The notes under the pieces are model-generated. The model was not told the origin of the DNA and did no database searches. It saw only the letters and a program-made list of their open reading frames with translations. Of a stretch of DNA of 64,000 nt, positions 45,001-53,694 are shown one piece after another. A program made the position numbers and the translations under genes. Position 1 is the first letter of the stretch. Each line of letters opens with the position of its first letter. Source of the stretch: JBEVOS01 sp044226655 (GTDB taxonomy: Bacteria > Pseudomonadota > Alphaproteobacteria > Caulobacterales > Aquidulcibacteraceae); contig JBGAGO010000006.1 in assembly GCA_044226655.1 (NCBI GenBank), forward strand, positions 62,001-126,000. The letters run 5' to 3'.

Positions 45001-47086
45001 AGGCTTGACCGTCGTGCCCACGCGCACGGTCTCGCTGTTCTCCGATGTGGTGCAGGTCGATGGCGCGGGCCGCGCGACGATCCCGCTGACCATTCCCGAT
45101 TTCAACGGCGAGCTGCGCCTGATGGCCGTCGCGTGGAGCGAAAGCGCGGTCGGGCAAGCGAGCCAGGCCGTCACCGTGCGCGATCCGGTGGTCGCAGAAC
45201 TCATCCTGCCGCGCTTCCTCGCGCCTGGCGATGAAGCGCTCGCCACGCTCAATCTCGACAATGTCGAAGGTCCGTCCGGCGCTTACGCTGTCACGTTCCA
45301 CGGCTCGTCCGCCGCCGTGCTCAACGCGCCCGCGGCCCGCGTGCAATTGGCGCGCGGCCAGCGGCAGACCGTGCGCGTCGCCGTGACCGGCGGAAACGCC
45401 GGCGTCGGAACCATCGCGCTCCATCTCACCGGCCCGCAGGGCTTCACCGCGATCGACCGCAGCTACGACATCCAATCGCGCGCGCCCTATCTGCCGATCA
45501 CTTTGGTGACGACGGAGCCGCAAGCGGCGAGCGTCGCCTGGCGCGCGCCGGGCGATGCGTTGGCCAGCTTCGCGCCTGGCGAAGGCCGCGCGCTGGTGTC
45601 CTATTCCAACCTCGCCAATCTCAATCCCGCGCCGCTGATCGATGCGTTGGAGCGCTATCCCTATGGCTGCTCCGAACAGCTTACCAGCGTCTCGATGCCG
45701 CTCATCTATTTCAACACGCTGGCGCGCGAGAGCGGGCTTACGCAGGATTTGCGTCTGCGCGGGCGCATTCAGGATGCGGTGACGCGCCTGCTTGATCGCC
45801 AATCGCCCGACGGTTCGTTCGGGCTTTGGACTGCCAGCGATGGCGCAGCGACGCCGTGGCTTGGCGCTTACGTGGTCGATTTCCTGCAGCGCGCGAAAGC
45901 GCAAGGCTTCATCGTGCCGCAAGCCGCGCTAGACAGTGCGTACAATGCGCTGCGCAATGTCGCGCGCGTCGGTGATAGCGGCTCGGTCGGCTATGACTTC
46001 ACGGTCTATCGTTGGCCGGGCTCGACCGATAGCGATGCCCTGCTGCGCTCACGCTCGGCGGCCTACGCGCTCTACGTGCTCGCCCACGGCCGCGCCGCCG
46101 ATGTCTCGCAATTGCGCTATTTCCACGATGCGCGGCTGCGCGACGAGCCGTCGCCTCTGGCGCGCGCGCAGATCGGCGCGGGCCTCGCCTTCCTGGGCGA
46201 TCAGGCGCGGGCGCACGATTCCTTCCGTCAGGCCGAAGCCGCGCTCGGCTATCGCAACACCGGCGATTGGTACCAATCGCCGGTGCGCGATATGGCGGGC
46301 GTGCTGGCGCTGGCGGCCGAAGCGGGCGAGGTCGATCTGGTCGATCGCATCCGCCGCCGGCTCGAGCGCGAAGCGCCCGACGCCGCCAATCTGATGACGC
46401 AGGAGCAGGCGCAATTCCTGATGGCCGCGAACGCGCTCTTGCAGCGCGCCGGGCCGCTCAACATCGCGCTTAACGGCCAGGGCGGGCAGGGCCGCCGTGT
46501 GATGGCGAGCGCGGCGCAGCTCACGCAGGGGCTCGTGTTCCGCAATGACGGACGCGGGCCCGTGTGGCGTTCGCTCGCGCTGTCCGGTCCGCCGCGCGAA
46601 TCGCCGGGCGCGTTGAGTCAGGGCTATGTGATCAGCAAGACGATCTATCGTCTCGATGGTTCGATCGCTTCGCTCGACAGCATTCGCCAGGGCGAGCGCG
46701 TGATCGTGGCGCTGAGCGGCGCGCCGGAGGGCGTGCGGCTTTATCCCACCGTGGTCGTCGATCTTCTGCCGCCCGGCCTCGAAATAGAAAGCGTGCTCAC
46801 GCCGGACGATGGCCTGGGCGAGCTGCAATATGATGGAACGCGGCGCTCGGGGCCGTTCGCCTTCGTCGGCCAGATCGATTCGGGCCGCGTCGCCGAAGCG
46901 CGCGATGATCGCTTCGTCGGCGCCATCGACATTCGCGGATCGCGCTTCACCTTCGCCTACATGGCCCGCGCGGTGACGCCCGGCTCCTATGTGATGCCCG
47001 GCGTGCAGGTCGAAGACATGTACCGCCCCGGCGTTTTCGCCCGCACCGCGCCCGGCCGCATCCAGATCGCGCCGCAAGGCGGATGA
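42029..47086 (+). CDS. yfhM: Bacterial alpha-2-macroglobulin, thioester-containing
   Basis: Large periplasmic protease-trapping protein of 1685 aa. It has a membrane-spanning N-terminus (NRNAVLAAAVALMAGLWGGAVL), then MG domains, a bait-region area around residue 830-900, VAIAMVDQGILGLTNY, and the thioester motif YGCSEQ (Cys1214 to Gln1217). AGGGGAG lies eight bases before the ATG. The E. coli YfhM/ECAM protein is a lipoprotein, but this one has no lipobox and looks anchored by an uncleaved helix. The PBP1C gene follows, as in many bacteria, so the two likely protect and repair the envelope together. Confidence 0.93.
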   Translation: MERYLAWIRARAAGIAASVGRFVQWDNNRNAVLAAAVALMAGLWGGAVLGKGLNGGGGPTEIAALGAPAAETMRSANAPRARREPVDGMAWTNTRIDVSGANPRACLEFSRPLATGANVHFADYIQIEPAAPIQVEPSGTLLCISGLPYEPDRQVTIRQGLPAQDGSHTTRDESFTLSFGDRPAYVGFAGNGVILPRAEADGLAIETVNVSKLDIEVLRVPDRILSQRDVSPGESYDEGSWGWWGEGDDVGVQVYKGSVDIALGQCPDRPQDRACSRRNQGITTVFSLGAALGQLRPGAYIVRAKDSSPGAGANGRDNDRPAFAYRWIIYTDVALQTFEGATGMDVVARSLRSARPLGNVTLTLIAENNDELARIRTDAQGRAHFNKPLFDGEGPARARYVMAYGGEGDFAALDLNRSALDLTDRNIDGRATPGDIDAYVYTERGVYRPGERVRLIGLMRDPSGHAITNRLSTLIFYRPNGTEARRLRLNNAVQGGAIAQNFDLDRSAPRGMWRAVLQVDGQEAQAGEVSFSVEDFVPQRLRVRMSAAETPLTANQQRPISVQADFLYGAPGGGLAVETEARLQVDENPFPDQRGFQFGKTDESFSEQLIQLPATTTDGQGAAQVLFALSNPPTTSLPLRARVVASVADPGGRVVRESFQIPVRLSSAYIGVKPRFENFSVAHGAAASFDVIAMGAQGARTALPGVQWRLVEEDWSYDWYLDGGQWKWRRTGRDIPIDGGTVNVTGGQPAQIGRTGLRDGQYRLILTQAGANAETSLRFSVGWSYDSGDTATPDMVTVDAPDQAVRSGSRARVRISAPYPGEAQIVVATDRVLETRTMHIGAEGATLDLATSDAWGAGAYVLVTVMTPRDPVNLPVPRRAVGVAYVPVDVASRVLNVSVGQGLGVVRPRQQVNIPIRVTNVPGGEHVRVAIAMVDQGILGLTNYQSPNPQDYFFGRRALGVLVRDDYGRLLNPNLGAAAIARQGGDSLGGEGLTVVPTRTVSLFSDVVQVDGAGRATIPLTIPDFNGELRLMAVAWSESAVGQASQAVTVRDPVVAELILPRFLAPGDEALATLNLDNVEGPSGAYAVTFHGSSAAVLNAPAARVQLARGQRQTVRVAVTGGNAGVGTIALHLTGPQGFTAIDRSYDIQSRAPYLPITLVTTEPQAASVAWRAPGDALASFAPGEGRALVSYSNLANLNPAPLIDALERYPYGCSEQLTSVSMPLIYFNTLARESGLTQDLRLRGRIQDAVTRLLDRQSPDGSFGLWTASDGAATPWLGAYVVDFLQRAKAQGFIVPQAALDSAYNALRNVARVGDSGSVGYDFTVYRWPGSTDSDALLRSRSAAYALYVLAHGRAADVSQLRYFHDARLRDEPSPLARAQIGAGLAFLGDQARAHDSFRQAEAALGYRNTGDWYQSPVRDMAGVLALAAEAGEVDLVDRIRRRLEREAPDAANLMTQEQAQFLMAANALLQRAGPLNIALNGQGGQGRRVMASAAQLTQGLVFRNDGRGPVWRSLALSGPPRESPGALSQGYVISKTIYRLDGSIASLDSIRQGERVIVALSGAPEGVRLYPTVVVDLLPPGLEIESVLTPDDGLGELQYDGTRRSGPFAFVGQIDSGRVAEARDDRFVGAIDIRGSRFTFAYMARAVTPGSYVMPGVQVEDMYRPGVFARTAPGRIQIAPQGG

Positions 47087-47138
47087 TGAGCGCGCGCCTG
47101 CCATGGTGCGTTCCGCTTCAGCACAGAGGCGCGACGCA

Positions 47139-47292
47139 CCCCCTCCCCGCGAGGGGAGGGGGCAGGGGGTGGGGCGAATCCCAACGTGCGATCGCATCAG
47201 CGCAGCGCGCCGATCTGAGCTCATGTCGCGCGACCTTTGAACGGCTGTGTTTCACCCCCCCCCCCGCCCCCTCCCCTCGCGGGGAGGGGGAG
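47139..47292. repeat. REPIN-like doublet of inverted G/C palindromes (A2M/PBP1C gap)
   Basis: CCCCCTCCCCGCGAGGGG with a G-rich tail (47139-47175), and its inverse, a C-rich lead followed by CCTCGCGGGGAGGGGG (47254-47292), separated by about 78 bp. The right copy contains an 11-C run (47255-47265). It overlaps the PBP1C start region and supplies its purine-rich ribosome-binding site. Confidence 0.65.
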
Positions 47293-47297
47293 AGCGC

Positions 47298-49388
47298 GTG
47301 AATCCGTTCGCATCCTCCATGCGCCGCGGCCCACGCGTCGGCTTGCCGCTGAGCGCGCGCGGCAGGCGCATCGCATGGGGGTTGCTGGCGTTCATGGTGG
47401 CGCTGTTTGCGCTCGATGTGGCGCTGCCGCCGCCGCTGGAGCGCGCGCGCGTGGTCTCGCCGGTGGTGACCGATCGCGACGGCCGCTGGCTGATGGCGTT
47501 CACGACGCCGCAAGGCCGCTGGCGGCTCGCCGCGCGGCTGCAAGACATCGATCCCGTCTTTCAGCGCCGCCTCATCGCGCTCGAAGATGCGCGCTTCTGG
47601 TTTCATCCGGGCGTCGATCCGATCGCGCTGGCGCGCGCCACGCTCGCCTATGCCCGCTCCGGCCGCGTCACGCAGGGCGGCTCGACGATCACCATGCAGC
47701 TCGCGCGCCTGATCGAGCCGCGCCCGCGCACCGTGCCATCCAAGCTGATCGAAATCTTGCGCGCGCTGCAGATCGAGCGGCGTATGAGCAAGCGCGAGAT
47801 TCTAGAGGCCTATTTCACGCTGGCGCCCTATGGCGGCAATCTTGAAGGCGTGCGCGCGGCCTCGCGCGCCTATTTCGGCCGCGACCCGATCTGGCTGGAA
47901 GATCACGAAATGGCGCTGCTCGCGGCGCTGCCGCAAGCGCCCGAAGCGCGCCGGCCCGATCGCCATCCGCAAGCTGCGCGCGCCGGGCGCGATGAGGTGA
48001 TCCGGAAATTTCAGCGCATGGGTTTTTTGTCGCCGCGCCTTGCGCGCGAAGCCGAGGAAGCGCCGATCCCCGCGCGCGCGCCGTTTCCCTATTCCGCGCC
48101 GCACCTCGCCGCGCGCCTCGTCGCGCAACATCCGGACGCGCCCTTCGTCGCCTCGACGCTCGACGCTGACATCCAGAGCGCCTTTGAAAATCTCGCACGC
48201 ACGCACGCCGCCAATATGGACCGCGACGCCACCATCGCGATCCTCGCCGTCGACATCGAAAGTCGCGACATCCGCGCCAGCGTCGGCGGCGCGGGGCTGT
48301 CGCGCGCCGGCGGCTATATCGATATGACGCGCGCCGTGCGCTCGCCCGGCTCGGCGCTCAAACCTTTCCTCTATGCGATCGCGTTCGACGATGGCGTGGC
48401 CGCGCCGGAAACCCTGGTGCGCGATGCGCCGCGCCGCTTCTCCGGCTACATGCCGGAGAATTTCGATCGCCGCTTTCACGGCGATGTGCGCCTCGAAGAC
48501 GCGCTTGCGCATTCGCTCAACCTGCCCGCCGTCGCCACGCTCGACCGTATCGGCGCGCCGCGCTTTCAGGCCGCGCTGATCAACGCCGGCGCGCATCCGC
48601 GCCTGCCGCGCGGCGCGGAAAGCGAACCCGGCCTCGCGCTCGCGCTTGGCGGCGTGGGCGTCACGCTCGAGGAAATGGTCACGCTCTACGCCGCGCTGGG
48701 CGGAGAAGGGCGCGCGCGGCCGTTGCGCGATGCGCCGGGCTTCGCGTTTGTGCGTGACTCGCGCTTGGTGCGGCCTGAGACCGCCGCGCGCGTGATCGAT
48801 ATTCTCGCCAGCTCGCCGACGCCCGATGGCCGCGCGCCCGCGGCCCTCGCGCAAGGCGCGCCGCGCATCGCGTTCAAGACCGGCACCAGCTACGGCTTTC
48901 GCGACGCCTGGGCGTTCGGCGTGGGCGGCGGCTACGCCATCGGCGTGTGGGTCGGCCGGCCCGATGGCGCGCCGCGCCCGGGTGCGACCGGCCGCGTCGC
49001 CGCGCTGCCGATCCTGTTCGATGCGTTCGATCGTTTGAATTTGCCCGCCGCCGCCTATCGCGCGCCGCGCACGGAAGAGCGCGCGGCGCCCGGCCTCGTG
49101 CGCCTCGATCAGCCGGACGGCGATGACGCGGCGCCCGCGATATTGTTTCCTCCCAACAATGCCGAAGTGCTCGTGCTGGATTATGGCGCACACGCGCGCG
49201 GGCTGTCGCTCTCGGCCAATGGGCGCGCGCCGTTCACCTGGTTCGCCGAAGGCCGCGGCGTGCCCGTCGAGCCGACCAGCGGGCGCGCCATCTGGCGCCC
49301 GAGCGCGCCGGGCTTCTACAACGTCACCGTGATCGACGCCGAGGGCCGCAGCGCGACCGCGCGCGTGCGCATCCGCGACCGCGGCTGA
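47298..49388 (+). CDS. pbpC: Penicillin-binding protein 1C (transglycosylase/transpeptidase)
   Basis: Bifunctional peptidoglycan enzyme of 696 aa, inner-membrane anchored by GLLAFMVALFALDVALP. Transglycosylase motifs: LEDARFWFHPGVDP and TQGGSTITMQLARL. Transpeptidase motifs: SPGSALKPF with Ser352 and Lys355, and KTGTSYGFRDAWAFG. The C-terminal PBP1C-specific domain (about 100 aa, ending YNVTVIDAEGRSATARVRIRD) is present. GTG at 47298 follows GGGGGAG; ATG at 47319 is the alternative. It is paired with the alpha-2-macroglobulin. Confidence 0.93.
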   Translation: MNPFASSMRRGPRVGLPLSARGRRIAWGLLAFMVALFALDVALPPPLERARVVSPVVTDRDGRWLMAFTTPQGRWRLAARLQDIDPVFQRRLIALEDARFWFHPGVDPIALARATLAYARSGRVTQGGSTITMQLARLIEPRPRTVPSKLIEILRALQIERRMSKREILEAYFTLAPYGGNLEGVRAASRAYFGRDPIWLEDHEMALLAALPQAPEARRPDRHPQAARAGRDEVIRKFQRMGFLSPRLAREAEEAPIPARAPFPYSAPHLAARLVAQHPDAPFVASTLDADIQSAFENLARTHAANMDRDATIAILAVDIESRDIRASVGGAGLSRAGGYIDMTRAVRSPGSALKPFLYAIAFDDGVAAPETLVRDAPRRFSGYMPENFDRRFHGDVRLEDALAHSLNLPAVATLDRIGAPRFQAALINAGAHPRLPRGAESEPGLALALGGVGVTLEEMVTLYAALGGEGRARPLRDAPGFAFVRDSRLVRPETAARVIDILASSPTPDGRAPAALAQGAPRIAFKTGTSYGFRDAWAFGVGGGYAIGVWVGRPDGAPRPGATGRVAALPILFDAFDRLNLPAAAYRAPRTEERAAPGLVRLDQPDGDDAAPAILFPPNNAEVLVLDYGAHARGLSLSANGRAPFTWFAEGRGVPVEPTSGRAIWRPSAPGFYNVTVIDAEGRSATARVRIRDRG

Positions 49389-49424
49389 GTTGCGCGCGCG
49401 CCCGCGTCTCGGCAAACAGCAGCG

Positions 49425-50609
49425 ATGATGTTCGCCCGCGTCTCCTATCTTCGCGACCGCCGCGGCCATGGCGGCCATCGCGTCGGCAATGCGGAGCTGT
49501 TCTTCGATCTCGTCTTCGTGTTCGCGATCACGCAGCTCTCGCATGCGCTGATCGCGCATCCGAGCGTGGAGGGCGCGTTCGAGACGGCGCTGATCTTCCT
49601 CGCGGTCTGGTGGGCGTGGATTTACACGGTCTGGGTCACGAACTGGCTCGATCCGCAGCGCGGGCTGGTGCGGCTCTTGCTGTTCGTCCTGATGGCCATC
49701 GGCCTTGTCATGTCGACCTCGATCCCGCACGCGTTCGAGGACAAGGCTGCGACCTTCGCGTGCGCCTATGTGGCGTTTCATCTGGTGCGCGACGTCTTCA
49801 TGCTGTGGGCGCTGAAGAACCATTCCGCGTCGAATTTTCTCAATTTCGTGCGCATCACGGTCTGGCAGGTCGTGGCGGTCTTGTTCTGGATCGCAGGCAT
49901 CGTCTGGCATGAGCATCGCTTCGCGCTCTGGCTGACGGCGCTGGGCGTCGAGACGCTGGGGCCGATGAATGCGTTCTGGACGCCGGGCCTCGGCCGCTCG
50001 ACCACGGCCGATTGGGACGTCTCGCCCGCGCACATGGCCGAGCGCTGCAGCCTCTTCATCATCATCGCGCTCGGCGAAGGCATTCTCGTCACCGGCGCGA
50101 CGTTCGGCGATCAGCCGTTCGATCAAGCGCATGGCCTTGCTTTCCTCGTCGCGTTCGCGGGCAGCGTGGCGATGTGGTGGATCTATTTTCTGGCCGCCGA
50201 GCGCGGCGGCGAGCGCTATGAAAAGGGCGGCGATCCTGGCCGGCTGGCGCGGCTCGCTTACACCTATCTGCACGCGCCGATCGTGGCGGGCATCGTCGTC
50301 AGCGCCGCGGGCGATCAGAGCTTGCTCAGCCATGCCGAGGGCGAGACGAGTCTTGCCGCAGCGCTGCTGATCGCGGGCGGGCCGGCGCTGTTCCTTGGCG
50401 GAACGGCGGCGTTCAAAAGCGTGATCTTTGAAAAACTGCCGCATGCGCAGCTTATAGGGATCGGTGCGCTGATCGTGCTGATCGCCGCGCATCAGGCTTT
50501 GGCGGCGCTTCCGTTTGCGGGCCTTGCGGCGGCGATCCTGATCGGCGTGGCGATCGCGAGTGAGCTCACCGCGCGCGCGGACGAAGCGGCGCGGGCGAAG
50601 AAGGGATGA
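49425..50609 (+). CDS. LtrA-family (low temperature requirement) membrane protein
   Basis: Multi-pass inner-membrane protein of 394 aa with about 8-10 hydrophobic helices. NAELFFDLVFVFAITQLSHAL near the N-terminus and SLFIIIALGEGILVTGATF are the LtrA signatures. The molecular role is unknown; the family was named from a Listeria cold phenotype. The stop is five bases before the next start, so it is probably cotranscribed with the PI-PLC-like gene. Confidence 0.92.
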   Translation: MMFARVSYLRDRRGHGGHRVGNAELFFDLVFVFAITQLSHALIAHPSVEGAFETALIFLAVWWAWIYTVWVTNWLDPQRGLVRLLLFVLMAIGLVMSTSIPHAFEDKAATFACAYVAFHLVRDVFMLWALKNHSASNFLNFVRITVWQVVAVLFWIAGIVWHEHRFALWLTALGVETLGPMNAFWTPGLGRSTTADWDVSPAHMAERCSLFIIIALGEGILVTGATFGDQPFDQAHGLAFLVAFAGSVAMWWIYFLAAERGGERYEKGGDPGRLARLAYTYLHAPIVAGIVVSAAGDQSLLSHAEGETSLAAALLIAGGPALFLGGTAAFKSVIFEKLPHAQLIGIGALIVLIAAHQALAALPFAGLAAAILIGVAIASELTARADEAARAKKG

Positions 50610-50613
50610 AACG

Positions 50614-51765
50614 ATGCGGGTTGTGATGGCTTTGGCGATGCTGGCGCTGGTTGGCTGCGCGACGCCGCGTGAGGCGGCCTGCGATCTCACGCAGGCCGAT
50701 GCGCCCTGCGCGCGCGCCTGGATCGATGCGCATCTGCGCGCCAACGACATCCAGGCCATCGGCACGCACAATTCTTATCGCATCGCGATCGGCGCCGCGG
50801 AATTCGCGACCATCGCGCAACGCAGCCCGTTTCAGGCCCGCGCGCTCGATTATGCGCACGATCCGCTGACGCAGCAATTGGACGCCGGCGCGCGCCAGAT
50901 CGAGCTCGATACGCTGATCGACCGCGAAGGCGGCCGCTACGCCCATCCGCGCGCCCGCGCGCTGCTCTCCGCGCAAGGCGCAACGCTCGAACCGTTCGAC
51001 AATAGCGCGCTGCTCGCGCCCGGCTTCAAGGTGATGCACGCGCAGGACATCGACTATCGCTCGGTGTGCCAGCCTTTCGTGGCGTGCCTGCGCGAGATTC
51101 TCGCTTGGTCGAACGCGCATCGCGATCACGCGCCGATCCTGATCATGCTCAATCTCAAATACGGCGCCTCGGATGTGCCGGGCGGCGTCGAGGCGCCGGA
51201 TTATGACGCGGCGGCGTTCGATGCGCTCGACGCGGAAATCCGCTCCGTGATTCCGGAAGACGGCCTCATCACGCCCGACCGCGTACAGCGCGGCTATGCA
51301 AGCCTGCGCGACGCCATCGCCGCCGACGCCTGGCCGACCTTGGGCGAGGCGCGCGGCCATTTCATCTTCGCGATCGATGCGGATTATCGCTACGGCGAGA
51401 TTTATCGCGGCGCGCGCGCCAATCTCGAAGGCCGCGTGATGTTTCCGAACCAGCCCGAAAGCTCGCCCATCGCCGCCTATATGACGCTCAACGATCCAAT
51501 CGGCGAAGCCGCGCGCATTCGCGCGGCCGTGGCGGCCAATCTCATCGTGCGCACCCGCGCCGACGCCGACACGTGGGAAGCCCGCCGCGGCGATAGCGCC
51601 CGCCGCGACGCCGCCTTTGCATCGGGCGCGCAATATGTCTCCACCGATTACATGACGCCGCGCACGGAATGGAGTTCCTATTCTGCGACCTTGCCCGAGA
51701 TCGCGCGGTGCAATCCGGTGCGCGCGGAAAATCGCTGTGGCGCGAACGCGGTCGAAGGAAGGTGA
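50614..51765 (+). CDS. PI-PLC-like phosphodiesterase lipoprotein
   Basis: Protein of 383 aa with lipoprotein signal MRVVMALAMLALVGC. IQAIGTHNSYRIA carries the first catalytic His of phosphoinositide phospholipase C-like enzymes; GARQIELDTLID supplies metal-ligand acidic residues; FKVMHAQDIDY carries the second His. It belongs to the calcium-dependent PI-PLC-like group of bacterial phosphodiesterases, so it probably cleaves a phospholipid head group in the periplasm or outside. AAGGGA lies seven bases before the ATG. It converges on the cytochrome gene. Confidence 0.82.
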   Translation: MRVVMALAMLALVGCATPREAACDLTQADAPCARAWIDAHLRANDIQAIGTHNSYRIAIGAAEFATIAQRSPFQARALDYAHDPLTQQLDAGARQIELDTLIDREGGRYAHPRARALLSAQGATLEPFDNSALLAPGFKVMHAQDIDYRSVCQPFVACLREILAWSNAHRDHAPILIMLNLKYGASDVPGGVEAPDYDAAAFDALDAEIRSVIPEDGLITPDRVQRGYASLRDAIAADAWPTLGEARGHFIFAIDADYRYGEIYRGARANLEGRVMFPNQPESSPIAAYMTLNDPIGEAARIRAAVAANLIVRTRADADTWEARRGDSARRDAAFASGAQYVSTDYMTPRTEWSSYSATLPEIARCNPVRAENRCGANAVEGR

Positions 51766-51772
51766 GCCTCTT

Positions 51773-51795
51773 TCCTCCCCCTTGCAGGGGGAGGA
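51773..51795. terminator. Bidirectional stem-loop between converging genes
   Basis: TCCTCCCCC-TTGCA-GGGGGAGGA, a perfect 9-bp stem, lies exactly between two stops (51765 and 51797). A short T-rich stretch follows on the plus strand only. It is a simplified relative of the G/C palindromes found elsewhere in the window. Confidence 0.6.
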
Positions 51796-51796
51796 G

Positions 51797-52714
51797 TTAT
51801 TCCGCCAGCGCCCGCGCCAGCACGCGCGGATTGGCGTAGCTCTGCGCTTCACGCCGCGCGACACGCCGCGCCGTCGCGTCGAAACGCGCCATCCAGCCTG
51901 GGCGCTGCGCCTCGAGCGCGGCGGCGAGATCGGGCGCGGCGCGCATCGCAGTGAGATCGCGTGACAGCAGCTCCAGCGCGGCGCGGTCGCGGCGGAAGGC
52001 GCGCGCGGGCAGGCGTTCGACAAGGCGCGCCAGCGCGTCCTGCGTTGCGAGCAAAGTCAGCTCGGCCGTCTCGCGTTCATCGGTTTCGGCTTGCGCGCGC
52101 GCGGCGTCATAGGCGCGGCGTACATCGGCGCTCAACGCTTCAAGCGTGATCGGCTCTTCCCCGCCGCACGCGGCCGGATCGAGCGCGGCGAGATAGGCGA
52201 GCAAAGCGCGTTCGGCCGAAACCGGCGGCGGAGCGCCCTGGAACTCATCGACGATCACGCTGTGCACGAAGCGCTGCAGCGAGGTTTCACGCTCGGCGCC
52301 GAAGGCCGCGCGCGCGAACACACCGGCGAGATCAGGTATGGCGCGCGGGTTCATCACGCCGTCGCCGCGCACCCGGCTCGCCCATTCGGACGTCACATCG
52401 GCGAAGCCCGGCCGATCGGTCAGCTCCGGCAAATCGAAATGCGCATTCGTGCGGCCATTGCTGTGGCAGGAGGAACAGGAAAGCCCCACGCGCGCCGCGG
52501 GCCCGCCGAGTAAAGTGCGGCTGCGGAAGAGCGCGCGCCCGGTCTCGATCTGCGCATCGCTGCGCGCCAGGCATTCGCTCGGCTGATGCGTCAGCGCCGT
52601 AGCGCGGTCGGCGTGCGCGTCGGTCCAGATCAGATCGCGCAGCGCCGGCGCCAGAGGCGCCGCGGCCGCGATCAGCGCCACCACACACAGCAGGACGCAA
52701 AACGTTCGGATCAA
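51797..52714 (-). CDS. Exported c-type cytochrome (mono-heme)
   Basis: Protein of 305 aa with an N-terminal signal or anchor (TFCVLLCVVALIAAAAPLAP) and one heme motif CSSCH (Cys80, Cys83, His84) followed by the segment FDLPELTDRP. The region resembles one domain of di-heme peroxidase or MauG-like proteins, but only one heme motif is present. The C-terminal 150 aa are helical and basic, unrecognised. It overlaps the TPR gene by four bases (52711-52714), with the TPR gene first. Confidence 0.78.
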   Translation of the reverse strand: MIRTFCVLLCVVALIAAAAPLAPALRDLIWTDAHADRATALTHQPSECLARSDAQIETGRALFRSRTLLGGPAARVGLSCSSCHSNGRTNAHFDLPELTDRPGFADVTSEWASRVRGDGVMNPRAIPDLAGVFARAAFGAERETSLQRFVHSVIVDEFQGAPPPVSAERALLAYLAALDPAACGGEEPITLEALSADVRRAYDAARAQAETDERETAELTLLATQDALARLVERLPARAFRRDRAALELLSRDLTAMRAAPDLAAALEAQRPGWMARFDATARRVARREAQSYANPRVLARALAE

Positions 52715-53628
52715 TTGCTCGCCAGGGAAATCCAGCGCGCCAATTCCTCACGCTCGGCGCAGCCATAGGGGCAGAGCCCGTCGAGCACGGCGAGCTGATG
52801 GCGCGCTTCGCCCATGCGGCCCATCTCCAGATAGAGCTCGCCGAGATATTCATTGGCGCCGCGATGATGCGGATCGATCAGCAGCGCCTGGCCGTAATAG
52901 CCGAGCGCCTCGCTGTAATGGCCGAGCTTGCGGTTGGCGAAGCCCATGTAATTGAGCACGTCCGGCTGCGGCCCGATCACGGCTTGCGCGCGCTCCAGCG
53001 TGACCAGCGCGTCGGCGTAACGCTGCGCGTTGATGTAGCCCACGGCTTCGGCGAACAGCGCGCGCCCATCCGCATCGCCCGGCGGCAGCCAGCCCGTCGT
53101 CGGCTGCGCGGGATCGCCGCCTTGTTCGAGCGCGTGCTGAAGCTGGTCATGCGCGTTCTGGATCAGTTGGCGGCGCTCATCGCCGCAGGTCGCGCCACAG
53201 CCCGACAGCATCGCGGTGAGCGCGGTCAATTGATCCTGCGCGTGCTCGCGGTCATGGGCCTGCAGATAGACGAGGCCGAGCTGCAGCCACGCATCCGGCG
53301 GGGTCGCGCTGTCGCGCACGGCGCGCTCCAGCGGCCGCCGCGCCGCGCCGGAATCGTTGTTGCCGATCAGCGCCAGCCCGTAGAGATAATTCGTCATCGC
53401 GTGATTGGGCGTGACCCGCAGCGCGGCGCGGAAATGCGAGATCGCATCCGGATATTGCTGCGCCTGCAGCGCGTGCAGGCCCGCGCGATATTCTGCGCCG
53501 GGATCGATATCCGGCCCGCGCGGGATGAGCACATCGCCCCCGCCGCCGCCCGATCCGGCGCCCAAAGCGGCCGGCGCGGCCATCAACGCGCCGCACAGCG
53601 CCAGAAGCGCAAAGCCAAGCCGCCGCAT
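52711..53628 (-). CDS. Exported TPR-repeat protein
   Basis: Protein of 305 aa with signal peptide (LLALCGALMAAPAALG) and tetratricopeptide repeats, for example AGLHALQAQQYPDAISHFRAAL, and VLNYMGFANRKLGHY followed by GQALLIDPHHRGAN. A Gly-rich linker follows the signal. Four cysteines (CGATC and CPYGC) may form disulfides. It is likely a periplasmic scaffold for the cytochrome encoded just after it; no enzyme activity is indicated. Confidence 0.85.
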   Translation of the reverse strand: MRRLGFALLALCGALMAAPAALGAGSGGGGGDVLIPRGPDIDPGAEYRAGLHALQAQQYPDAISHFRAALRVTPNHAMTNYLYGLALIGNNDSGAARRPLERAVRDSATPPDAWLQLGLVYLQAHDREHAQDQLTALTAMLSGCGATCGDERRQLIQNAHDQLQHALEQGGDPAQPTTGWLPPGDADGRALFAEAVGYINAQRYADALVTLERAQAVIGPQPDVLNYMGFANRKLGHYSEALGYYGQALLIDPHHRGANEYLGELYLEMGRMGEARHQLAVLDGLCPYGCAEREELARWISLASN

Positions 53629-53694
53629 TGGCGTTCTCCCTTATGATGTCGTTGCGCGCACTATACCCCAGCGCGGCGGGGCGGGGATAGAATG

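Noticed and set aside
47255..47265. Run of 11 C as a phase-variation tract
   Set aside because: It lies upstream of the chosen PBP1C start and within the palindromic repeat, and may partly be a sequencing artefact; no on/off frame effect can be shown.
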